This document shows, piece by piece, positions 1 through 7,252 of a DNA stretch of 22,654 nucleotides. The stretch comes from Thermohalobaculum sp035527255 (GTDB lineage: Bacteria > Pseudomonadota > Alphaproteobacteria > Rhodobacterales > Rhodobacteraceae): NCBI GenBank assembly GCA_035527255.1, contig DATLAW010000281.1, positions 1 through 22,654 on the forward strand, read 5' to 3'. How positions within the stretch are numbered: the stretch's first letter is position 1; each line of letters begins with the position of its first letter. The notes beneath the pieces were generated by a model. It searched no databases. It saw only the letters and a program-made list of their open reading frames with translations, and had not been told where the DNA came from. Made by a program: the position numbers and the translations under genes.

Positions 1-119
1 GCTGCCGACGCCTCGCCAAAGACTGGGAGGCATCAATCGAAAGCTCTACCGCCTGGGCTTTCATATCAAGCATCCGGTTGATGACCCGGCGTCTCGCAAG
101 GTATTGCTACGTCAACTGA
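1..119 (+). CDS. IS5-family transposase, C-terminal fragment cut by the window edge
   Basis: The frame starting at base 3 reads to a TGA at 117-119 and carries the sequence RRLAKDWEAS followed by RLMTRRLARYC. From memory of the family, this is the usual C-terminus of IS5-type DDE transposases, which ends the RNase H-like catalytic domain. Only about 38 residues are visible, so I cannot say whether the element is intact further left. The stop is followed by about 20 bp that would hold the right terminal inverted repeat (around 120-139), but the other end is outside the window, so this cannot be tested. The element marks the left border of the catabolic gene set. Confidence 0.8.
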   Translation, partial: CRRLAKDWEASIESSTAWAFISSIRLMTRRLARYCYVN

Positions 120-137
120 ACTTTTGAGTCGGGCTCT

Positions 138-179
138 TAGAGCGCGTGACCTGATGCAATCAGGCCGCAAAGCGCTCTA
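138..179. repeat. Nested inverted repeat (two stems) at an IS5 edge
   Basis: The outer arms TAGAGCGC (138-145) and GCGCTCTA (172-179) are perfectly complementary. An inner pair, CCTGAT (150-155) and ATCAGG (159-164), closes on a 3-base loop. The minus-strand stop codon of the neighbouring dehydrogenase (177-179) lies inside the outer arm. There is no T-run on either side, so a classical intrinsic terminator is unlikely. The TAGAGC...GCTCTA form resembles the dispersed intergenic palindromes I remember from alphaproteobacterial genomes. It could also be part of the insertion site of the IS5 element. Confidence 0.6.
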
Positions 180-1163
180 GCAAACGTCGATCACAATATT
201 GCCGATCACTGTGCCACTTTCCTGCAGCTCGTGGGCATCGACGATCTGGTCCAGTGCAAAGTGCCGGCCAATTCGGATCGGCAGGCGGTTGGCGCGCAGC
301 AACCGGTCAATTCCGGCAATGGCCGGTACCCGCTCGGCGGGCGGTAGCAGGTAGACCTGTATGAACCGCAGGCGGGCGGCCTTGGCGGCAAAGGCGTAAT
401 AGTCCATCTGGAACACCGGCTTACTGGGCGCCGAATAGGCGGCGATGCTGCCGTTGGTGGCGATGCTGGCGGCATTGACCTGCCAGTTGGCACCAAAATC
501 CACGTCGACGATATGGTCGACGCCGTTGCCGCCGGTAAGCTCCAATACGGCGGCGGCAGTGTCGGTGTCGCGGTAGCGGATCACCGCATCGGCGCCAGCA
601 GCTTTGGCGATCGCCGCCTTCTCGTCGGTTGACGCCGTGGCGATAACCCGAGCGCCGGCCTCCGCCGCGATGGCGATGGCCAGTGACCCGACGGCCCCGG
701 CTCCGCCATGCACAAGGACGGAACGCCCGGGCCCGGGTTTGCCCTCCATCGCGGCAACCCAGGCAGTCTCGGCGGGGATGCCGAGGCAGGCACCCTCGCT
801 GAACGAGACATGGTCGGGCAACGGGACCGCCTGATCGGCGGGCAGTGCAGTCAGTTCGGCAGCGGTGCCGCCCGGTCGCTTCCACTGCGCGTTCCACAGC
901 CAGACCCGCTCGCCGATGCGGGTGTCGCTGACCCCGGCGCCAACGGCCTTGATCACCCCGGCGCCGTCGCTGTGCGGCACGATCCGGGGGAACTCGGTCG
1001 TCGCCCGCATCCGCCCCGCGCGGGTTTTTACATCTGATGGGTTCACGCCTGATACATGGACCCGCACCAGAACCTCGCCGTTGTCCGGTCGCGGAACGGG
1101 TATCTGGCCGACCGACAAGACCTCTTGTGCCGACCCGGTGCGCTCGTAGAATGCTGCTCGCAT
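177..1163 (-). CDS. NADPH:quinone reductase-type zinc-free alcohol dehydrogenase (MDR family)
   Basis: A 328-residue protein of the medium-chain dehydrogenase/reductase superfamily, close to the quinone oxidoreductase branch. The N-terminal GroES-like domain covers about residues 1-130 and contains VSGVNPSDVKTRAG. The Rossmann domain carries the nucleotide-binding motif GGAGAVG at residues 153-159. I see no cysteine-rich structural zinc loop, which fits the zinc-independent quinone reductases that reduce enones or quinones with NADPH in the cytosol. The frame is open another 85 codons upstream, but the start at 1163 (MRAAFYER) matches the family N-terminus. A purine-rich AAAGGGG lies about 14 bases before it. 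It is divergent from the flavoprotein gene with only 23 bp between the two start codons. The substrate is unknown; a reductase for an unsaturated catabolic intermediate is plausible. Confidence 0.85.
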   Translation of the reverse strand: MRAAFYERTGSAQEVLSVGQIPVPRPDNGEVLVRVHVSGVNPSDVKTRAGRMRATTEFPRIVPHSDGAGVIKAVGAGVSDTRIGERVWLWNAQWKRPGGTAAELTALPADQAVPLPDHVSFSEGACLGIPAETAWVAAMEGKPGPGRSVLVHGGAGAVGSLAIAIAAEAGARVIATASTDEKAAIAKAAGADAVIRYRDTDTAAAVLELTGGNGVDHIVDVDFGANWQVNAASIATNGSIAAYSAPSKPVFQMDYYAFAAKAARLRFIQVYLLPPAERVPAIAGIDRLLRANRLPIRIGRHFALDQIVDAHELQESGTVIGNIVIDVC

Positions 1164-1186
1164 GGTCACGCTGTTCGCCCCTTTTG

Positions 1187-2623
1187 ATGTCTGATCTCGC
1201 CGCACTCGAGGCGGCGCTCCGCCGCGATTTCGCGCGGCTGAACCATCCGCCTGCCGCCTGGGTGCCGGAGCACGCCGGGCCTGATGGCAGCTCGATTGCT
1301 GATGTCGCGATTGTCGGTGCCGGGATGTGCGGGCTGGCGGCGGCCTTCGCGCTGCGCCGTCTTGGCATCGCCAGCATCTGCCATGTCGACCGCCACCAGG
1401 CCGGGTTCGAGGGGCCATGGTTGACCTATGCCCGAATGAAAACGCTGCGCTCGCCCAAGCACCTCACCGGGCCGGTGCAGGGCATCGCCAACCTGACCTA
1501 CCGCGCCTGGTGGGAGGCTCAACATGGCGAGGCTGCCTGGCAGGCGCTGGGCCGCATCCGGCGCGCCGACTGGATGAATTATCTCCGATGGTACCGGCGT
1601 GTCACCGGCGCCGAGGTGCAAAACCGGGTCGAAGTTACCAGTGTCGCGCCCGGATTGGATGCGACTGTCCTGAAATTTCACCATCCGGACGGGACGGCGG
1701 AGACCCTGCACGCCCGCCACGTGGTGCTGGCCACGGGTCGCGAGGGGCAGGCACGGGCGCGAGTGCCGGGTGCCTTGGCGCCCTATGTCGGCACAATTGT
1801 GCGCCATTCCGCCGATGACATCGATTTCGCGGCACTGAAGGGGCACCGTGTCGCGGTAATAGGCCTCGCTGCGTCGGCCTTCGACAATGCCGCGACGGCG
1901 CTGGAGGCCGGGGCAGCCGAGGTCACCCTGATTGGCCGTGCCGCCGCCCTGCCGCGCCTCAACAAGATGAAGCAGACGGTCTACCCCGGTTTCACTCACG
2001 GTTTCCCGGCGCTGCCGGACTCGGACAAGCTGCGTTTCCTGCGCCACATCGCCGGGCAACGCATTGCGCCGCCCCGCGACTCGGTACTGCGGATTTCGGC
2101 CGACCCCCGGCTGCGATTGCTTTTGGGAGCGGCGATAACCGGGGCGGGCCCGGTCGGGCAAGGGCTCCGGCTGGAGACTACCGCCGGGCCGGTCGAGGCC
2201 GACCTGGTGATCCTCGGCACCGGTTTTGCGATCGATCTCGATGTCCCGCCGGAAACTGCGGATTTCGCCAGCCACATCCTGCGATGGCGCGACCGGGTGC
2301 CCGACGAGGACACGGGCGAATGGCTGGATTTCCCCTATCTCGGACCCGGCTTCGAGTTCCTCGAGCAAAAGTCCGGCGCGCTGCCCGGCCTTGAGCGCAT
2401 CCACTGTTTCACCCATTCGGCCCAGCTCAGCCTCGGCAATCTTGCCAACGATATCCCGATGATCGGCGAGGGCGCCCAGCGGCTGGCCGAGGCCATCGCA
2501 AGGGCGCTGTTCGTCGAGGACCGCGTGCATCACTGGCAGCGCCTCGTCGCCTATGATGACCCCGAATTGCTCGGCGACGAATGGCCGGGGTTGTCCGACT
2601 GGGACCCACCGCTCGGCGGATAG
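1187..2623 (+). CDS. FAD/NAD(P)-binding flavoprotein, monooxygenase-like
   Basis: A 478-residue protein with a two-dinucleotide-binding flavoprotein layout. The FAD Rossmann motif GAGMCG is at residues 44-49. A second Rossmann strand, VAVIGLAASA, lies around residues 222-231; its middle glycine is replaced, so NADPH binding may be unusual. A late VILGTGF segment matches the conserved ATG-type motif of flavin monooxygenases. The region YVGTIVRHS resembles the FMO/Baeyer-Villiger fingerprint (FxGxxxH) but has one extra residue. Such enzymes hydroxylate or insert oxygen using NADPH and O2. The start at 1187 gives the expected length before the first motif but has no clear Shine-Dalgarno; an ATG at 1151 is an alternative that would overlap the divergent gene. 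The gene ends 4 bp from the convergent hyuB-like gene. The specific reaction is unknown. Confidence 0.75.
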   Translation: MSDLAALEAALRRDFARLNHPPAAWVPEHAGPDGSSIADVAIVGAGMCGLAAAFALRRLGIASICHVDRHQAGFEGPWLTYARMKTLRSPKHLTGPVQGIANLTYRAWWEAQHGEAAWQALGRIRRADWMNYLRWYRRVTGAEVQNRVEVTSVAPGLDATVLKFHHPDGTAETLHARHVVLATGREGQARARVPGALAPYVGTIVRHSADDIDFAALKGHRVAVIGLAASAFDNAATALEAGAAEVTLIGRAAALPRLNKMKQTVYPGFTHGFPALPDSDKLRFLRHIAGQRIAPPRDSVLRISADPRLRLLLGAAITGAGPVGQGLRLETTAGPVEADLVILGTGFAIDLDVPPETADFASHILRWRDRVPDEDTGEWLDFPYLGPGFEFLEQKSGALPGLERIHCFTHSAQLSLGNLANDIPMIGEGAQRLAEAIARALFVEDRVHHWQRLVAYDDPELLGDEWPGLSDWDPPLGG

Positions 2624-2627
2624 GTTT

Positions 2628-4427
2628 TCAATCATGCTGGCAATCATTCCGGTCGTCTTCGGCATTGTAGGGCCGCCCGCGATGGAACATCTCGGGCGGG
2701 CGAGGCATTGCGGCGCGTTTGGCATCGGTCGCGGCCTCGTCAATTGCTTCGTCATCGATCACAACGCCGTATTCCGCAAATGCCGCCTCGCCCGAGACAA
2801 AACCGTCCAGCACGTCCGCCAGCACATCATTCGCCGGTCGGTCCAAGGGTGAGCCCCAACCGCCGCCGCCGGGCGTGATGATCCGCAACAGATCGCCTTT
2901 CTTCAGGTTATTGCCGTCGCTCATGGTTCCCAGGTCATGTTCGCTCTCGGTGCCCGGATTGACGATGGCCCGGCCCGGCTGGCCGCTCATGCCGCCATTG
3001 ACCCCGAAGGCAGGCTGGCGGCAGTTGTCGATCCGGATGCCAAGTTCGGCCTGGTCCGACAGCACCCGGACATCGCGCACAATCCCGCAACCGCCGCGCC
3101 AACGACCGGGGCCGCCCGAGTCCAGATGAACGCCGAAGCGCTCGATCTCGACGCCAAACTCCATCTCGGTGAATTCAATCGGGTAATTCTCCTGCGCCAC
3201 GTAATAGACCGCATCGATGCCATCGGCGAAGGTGCGGGCACCAAAGCCCACCGCCAGCCCTTCGATGCACAGTGGCTCGGAGCCATCGGCGTTGCGGCCC
3301 CGCAGATAATACAGGACGTAGACGCACGAAGCCGCCGACGCCTGACCTCCCATTGCCTGCGCCAAAGCGCCGAAGGTCGCGGTGGTCACCCGGATCATGC
3401 TGTGCGAGCGCAGCCCAAGCGGTGCCGGAAACTTCGGTGCCACGATGCTGCCGGGGCGGGTGACGACGCGCTTGATGGCCCGCTCGAAGCCGCCATTCAT
3501 GCTGATCCCCGGCTCGTCCATGGTCATATACAGGCCGAGCATGAATTTCGGCACGCTGTCGTCCATCAGGAAGTTGATCGGGCCGGTCGCCTGCTGGTCC
3601 GAGGCCGACAGATCGATCTCGACCTCGCCATCGGATTTGCGCAAGGTCACATCGACGAAATAGGACCTGTCGGTCACCGCGTCCGAGTCGATCCGATCGC
3701 GGAACGAGTATTCGCCATCCGGAATGCGCCGGTTGAACTGGTCGCGCAGCGCCCGCTCGGATTGCAGAATTATGGTCTCGAACGCGGCCTCGACGGCAAC
3801 CACACCGTGGCGCTCCACCGTCTCGGTCAATCGGCGAACGCCCAGGCAGCAGGCGGCCATGATCGCCTTGAGATCGCCCGTCAGCATCTCCGGGAACCGC
3901 GAATTGCGGGTGAATATCCGGACGACCTCGGTGTTCTCGACGCCCTCGCGCATCACCCTGACCGGCGGGATCATGATGCCCTCATGGAACACAGATGTGG
4001 CATAGGGGCTGATTGATCCGGGCACGCTGCCGCCAATGTCCCACAGGTGGCCCCAGGCTTCGGCAAAGGCAATCAGGCGGCCTTCGTGGAACACTGGCAT
4101 GACGAAAACCATATCCGGCAGATGGCTGACAGCACCACCGGTTCCATAGGCGTCATTGTACCAATAGAGGTCACCGGGGCGCATGGTCTCGGCCGGATAG
4201 GTGGCCAGGATCGCATCGACCAGATTGCCCGCCAGCGTCAGGCTGGTCGAGATAACCAACTCGCCCTTCGGGTTCAGGAACGCGGTAAAAAAGTCCTTCT
4301 TCTCGCGAATGAACGGCGACATCGCGGTGCGCGCGATCAGCGCTTCCATTTCACGCCGGGCGGCGTTCAGCCCGCCTTTGATCAGCTCCAGCGTGAACAG
4401 GTCGGGGCCCGAAATGGGCGCGGTCAT
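2628..4427 (-). CDS. hyuB: Hydantoinase B/oxoprolinase family subunit (pair 1)
   Basis: A 599-residue HyuB-family subunit, the partner of HyuA in ATP-dependent ring-opening amidohydrolases (N-methylhydantoinase, 5-oxoprolinase, caprolactamase) and in related ketone carboxylases. Visible family marks are NDAYGTGG (91-98), HLPD (102-105), HLWDIGG (127-133), VPGSIS, and a late glycine-rich TPGGGGWGSP typical of the C-terminal part. The two H-x-x-D motifs are candidates for the metal site. The length fits a normal family member without extra domains. The ATG overlaps the hyuA-like stop by 4 bp (ATGA), so the two subunits are probably translationally coupled and made in equal amounts. It is the last gene of the minus-strand operon and ends 4 bp from the convergent flavoprotein gene. 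The symbol is at family level only; the substrate may be a lactam, imide, hydantoin or ketone. Confidence 0.9.
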   Translation of the reverse strand: MTAPISGPDLFTLELIKGGLNAARREMEALIARTAMSPFIREKKDFFTAFLNPKGELVISTSLTLAGNLVDAILATYPAETMRPGDLYWYNDAYGTGGAVSHLPDMVFVMPVFHEGRLIAFAEAWGHLWDIGGSVPGSISPYATSVFHEGIMIPPVRVMREGVENTEVVRIFTRNSRFPEMLTGDLKAIMAACCLGVRRLTETVERHGVVAVEAAFETIILQSERALRDQFNRRIPDGEYSFRDRIDSDAVTDRSYFVDVTLRKSDGEVEIDLSASDQQATGPINFLMDDSVPKFMLGLYMTMDEPGISMNGGFERAIKRVVTRPGSIVAPKFPAPLGLRSHSMIRVTTATFGALAQAMGGQASAASCVYVLYYLRGRNADGSEPLCIEGLAVGFGARTFADGIDAVYYVAQENYPIEFTEMEFGVEIERFGVHLDSGGPGRWRGGCGIVRDVRVLSDQAELGIRIDNCRQPAFGVNGGMSGQPGRAIVNPGTESEHDLGTMSDGNNLKKGDLLRIITPGGGGWGSPLDRPANDVLADVLDGFVSGEAAFAEYGVVIDDEAIDEAATDAKRAAMPRPPEMFHRGRPYNAEDDRNDCQHD

Positions 4428-6490
4428 GGCCTGCCCTCCGTCACGATCAGGTTGCCGAGAGGATCGGTCAGTGCCGATTGGCCGGGCAGGATCACCGTGG
4501 TGGAGTCGAGTTGGTCGACGATGGCCGGGCCGTGGATGACATGATCCGCCAGCAGCGCCTCGCGCCGATAGACCGGTGTTGGGAGGCGCGGTCCGGGGTC
4601 GAGACTGGCAAGCCGTTCGTGGTCTGGCTCAGGCTTTGTGCCGGACCCGGCGCAGGCGATCTCGGGCAGGGTAATACGGTCGGTCAGCCCTGTAGCCTCG
4701 ACCCGCAAGTTCAGGATCTCGACCGGGGCTGCGGGATCGCAGAAAGTGTAAAGCCGCTCATGCAGCGCATGGAAATCCGCCACCAGCCGGTCCGCCACCG
4801 CATCAGTCATCGCGGTATCGCCAATCGGCACAGTCAGTTCCACGCCCTGCTTTTCGTAGCGCAAATCGGCGGCACGAGCGAAGCGGCGTTGCTGTGGCGC
4901 GATGCCGTCAGCGGCCAGGCGCGCTTGCGCGTCAGCCGTTAGCTCGGCAAATGTCGCCTCGATGGCGCCCAGATCGAAGGCTCCGGCGCGTTGCAGCCGG
5001 GTCACCGCGAAAACGTAGCGCAGGTCGGTCGCCAGCAGCCCGATCGCGCACAGGATCCCCGGATAGCGCGGCACCAGCAGGCGCGGCGTGCCGAGCAGAC
5101 GCATCAGCCGTGCCCCGTGCATCGGTCCGGCGCCGCCGAAAGCCGCCAGCGTGAAGGCGCGCGGATCGAGGCCGCGCTCGACCGACATCACCTTCAGCGC
5201 GCCGGTCATGGTGTTATCGACCAGATCGCAGATGCCGCGCGCCGCCGCCAGGATGTCGATCCCCAGCGGGCGGGCGACATGCTCCTTGATCGCTGCCTCG
5301 GCGGCCACTGGGTCCAGCGCCACTTCGCCGTCCAGCAGATGCGGCGGGATCCGGCCGAGCACCAGGTTCGCGTCGGTCACGGTCGGGTGAATCCCGCCCT
5401 TGCCATAAGCGGCGGGGCCAGGGTCGGCGCCTGCGCTCTCCGGTCCGACCCGAATGGCGCCGTGCCCGGCCACGCTGGCTATCGAGCCGCCACCGGCGCC
5501 GATGGTATGGATATCGATGATCGACAGCGCCAGCGGGTGGTCGCCGATCCGCCCGGTCGTGGTAGTGGCGGGCTCGCCGCCCCGGATCAGGGACACATCG
5601 GCGCTGGTGCCGCCCATGTCGATCGTCAGCATGTCGCCAAACCCGGCCAGCCGCCCCAGATGTGCCGCCCCCCGCGCGCCCGCCGCCGGGCCGGACAGCG
5701 CCAGATGCACACCGCCCCGCGCCGCCTCGGCTGGAGGACAGGTGCCGCCGTTCGATTTCATGATGAACAGGGGTGCGGCCAGCCCGCGCTTGACCAACCC
5801 GCTGGAAAGCCGCCCGATATAGCGCCCGACCACCGGCTGAACCGACGCATTCAGCGCCGTTGCCGTTGCCCGCTCGTATTCCCGAAACAGCGGCAACACA
5901 TCGACCGACAGCGAGATTTCCACCCCTGGCAGGCGATCCCGCAGGATTTCCCCGGCGCGGCGCTCGTGGGCCGGGTTGGCGTAGGAGTGCATGAATACCA
6001 CGGCGACCGCCTCCAATCCGCGCCCGGCGATCTGAGTGGCGACGAGCTCCAGCACCGCCTCGTCGAGCGGGATGACTTCGGAGCCATCGAGGCGCATCCG
6101 GCCCGCCACCTCGAAGACATTTCGGGGCAGCACCGGGCGCTTCGGTTTTACCCAGCGAAACAGGTTGGCGGCGCGCGGGATCTCGGCCCGGCCAATCTCT
6201 AGGACGTGGCGGAACCCGGCGGTGGTCACCAGACCGGTTCGCGCCCCCTTGCCCTCCAGGATCGCGTTGGTCGCGACGGTCGAGCCATGCAGCACCATGG
6301 CGATCTCATCGGCACTAGCACCGGATTGTACCAGGATTTTGTCGACTCCACCAAAGAACCCCGCCGCCGGATCACTGGGGACCGAGGCGGACTTCGCCAC
6401 CCATATCCGCCGCCCCGACCGCTCGGCCAGGATCACGTCGGTGAATGTGCCGCCGACATCGAGAGCCAGCGCAAACGGCGGCCCGGCCAT
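4424..6490 (-). CDS. hyuA: Hydantoinase A/oxoprolinase family subunit (pair 1)
   Basis: A 688-residue ATP-binding subunit of the hydantoinase A/oxoprolinase family (actin-like ASKHA fold). The N-terminus carries the phosphate-binding signature DVGGTFTD at residues 11-18, followed by HGSTVATNAILE, then MGGTSADVSLI, TIGAGGGSIA and VGPESAGADPGPA, and a C-terminal GGAGPMHG segment. This subunit phosphorylates the substrate amide or carbonyl, and HyuB completes hydrolysis or carboxylation. The frame is open 14 codons further upstream, but the start at 6490 places DVGGTFTD at the usual distance. Its ATG overlaps the preceding dehydrogenase stop by one base (TGATG), a typical reinitiation junction. 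Sequence differs clearly from the second HyuA at 9258-11300, so the two pairs are not a recent tandem copy and probably act on different substrates or steps. Confidence 0.9.
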   Translation of the reverse strand: MAGPPFALALDVGGTFTDVILAERSGRRIWVAKSASVPSDPAAGFFGGVDKILVQSGASADEIAMVLHGSTVATNAILEGKGARTGLVTTAGFRHVLEIGRAEIPRAANLFRWVKPKRPVLPRNVFEVAGRMRLDGSEVIPLDEAVLELVATQIAGRGLEAVAVVFMHSYANPAHERRAGEILRDRLPGVEISLSVDVLPLFREYERATATALNASVQPVVGRYIGRLSSGLVKRGLAAPLFIMKSNGGTCPPAEAARGGVHLALSGPAAGARGAAHLGRLAGFGDMLTIDMGGTSADVSLIRGGEPATTTTGRIGDHPLALSIIDIHTIGAGGGSIASVAGHGAIRVGPESAGADPGPAAYGKGGIHPTVTDANLVLGRIPPHLLDGEVALDPVAAEAAIKEHVARPLGIDILAAARGICDLVDNTMTGALKVMSVERGLDPRAFTLAAFGGAGPMHGARLMRLLGTPRLLVPRYPGILCAIGLLATDLRYVFAVTRLQRAGAFDLGAIEATFAELTADAQARLAADGIAPQQRRFARAADLRYEKQGVELTVPIGDTAMTDAVADRLVADFHALHERLYTFCDPAAPVEILNLRVEATGLTDRITLPEIACAGSGTKPEPDHERLASLDPGPRLPTPVYRREALLADHVIHGPAIVDQLDSTTVILPGQSALTDPLGNLIVTEGRP

Positions 6491-7248
6491 CAGGGCCCCC
6501 CGCAAACCGGCAGCGTCTGGCCGGTGATCCACTCGGCATAATCCGAGGCCAGGAACATCACCGCATGGGCGATATCATCCGGTCGGCCAACACGGCGCAT
6601 GGCGATGCCGGCGACCAGCGCTTTCTGGCCATCCTCGCCGTAGGACTCCCATTGGCGGATATAGTCGGGCGAGGTTGGCATGAACCCGGGGGCGACTGAG
6701 TTCACCGTGATCCCGAACGGACCAAGCTCGGCCGCCAGTTGCCGCACCAGCCCGATCTGCGCCGCCTTGGCGGTGCCATAGCTTTGAATGCCCGTCAGCG
6801 AGACACCAAGGCCCGCCCGGCTGGAGATGATCACGATCCGGCCTTTGCCAGCCTGTTTCATTCCCGGCACCACGGCGCGGGCAACGTGAAACGCCCCATC
6901 GACATTGACCGCCTGGATCGCCCGCCAGTCGGCGTCCGTCACCTGGTCGATTGACACTTTCGGGCGGCTTCGTACTCCGCCCGCCGAATGCACCGCAATA
7001 TCGACCGTTCCGATCCGCGCGACCAGCGCCTCGACCGCCGCCGGGTCAGTCACATCCAGGGTATGGGTCTCGATGCTGCCGCCCTCGCCCAGCGTCGCCC
7101 CGGCGGCAATCCCCGGCAGTTCCACAGTCTCGATATCGGCAGCGTGAACGTGGGCCCCGCGCGTCGCGAAGGCGTGGACGATGCCCCGCCCGATACCCCG
7201 CACGGCACCAGTGACAAGGACAGTTTGGCCCGGAAAGATGATCTGCAC
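6490..7248 (-). CDS. Short-chain dehydrogenase/reductase (SDR 1)
   Basis: A 252-residue classical SDR. TGAVRGIG at residues 13-20 is the cofactor-binding motif, HSAGG stands where NNAG is usual, a serine near 143 (ISSRAG) and Tyr157/Lys161 (YGTAK) make the catalytic set, and a C-terminal TGQTLPVCGG closes the fold. It should interconvert an alcohol and a ketone with NAD(P)(H) in the cytosol. The start is a GTG at 7248, supported by GGAG about 7 bases upstream inside the end of the preceding hyuB-like gene, 4 bp away. Its stop overlaps the hyuA-like start. Sitting between two HyuAB pairs, it probably acts on the product of one pair or the substrate of the next. The substituted NNAG motif is unusual but seen in divergent SDRs. 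Confidence 0.88.
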   Translation of the reverse strand: MQIIFPGQTVLVTGAVRGIGRGIVHAFATRGAHVHAADIETVELPGIAAGATLGEGGSIETHTLDVTDPAAVEALVARIGTVDIAVHSAGGVRSRPKVSIDQVTDADWRAIQAVNVDGAFHVARAVVPGMKQAGKGRIVIISSRAGLGVSLTGIQSYGTAKAAQIGLVRQLAAELGPFGITVNSVAPGFMPTSPDYIRQWESYGEDGQKALVAGIAMRRVGRPDDIAHAVMFLASDYAEWITGQTLPVCGGP

Positions 7249-7252
7249 CGGC

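Noticed and set aside
138..179. Rho-independent terminator for the dehydrogenase gene
   Set aside because: Strong stems but no T-run after the hairpin on the minus strand.
1164..1418. 85-residue N-terminal extension of the quinone reductase-type gene
   Set aside because: Low-complexity arginine/proline-rich sequence overlapping the flavoprotein gene; family N-terminus starts at 1163.
1166..2755. Minus-strand open frame of 529 codons opposite the flavoprotein gene
   Set aside because: No family motif; the plus-strand frame has a Rossmann motif and family features. Long antisense frames are expected in GC-rich coding DNA.
2937..4016. Plus-strand open frame of 359 codons opposite the first hyuB-like gene
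   Set aside because: Arginine/histidine-rich shadow without motifs; the opposite strand is a clear HyuB.
4991..6202. Plus-strand open frame of 403 codons opposite the first hyuA-like gene
   Set aside because: Shadow of HyuA, compositionally typical of antisense GC-rich frames.
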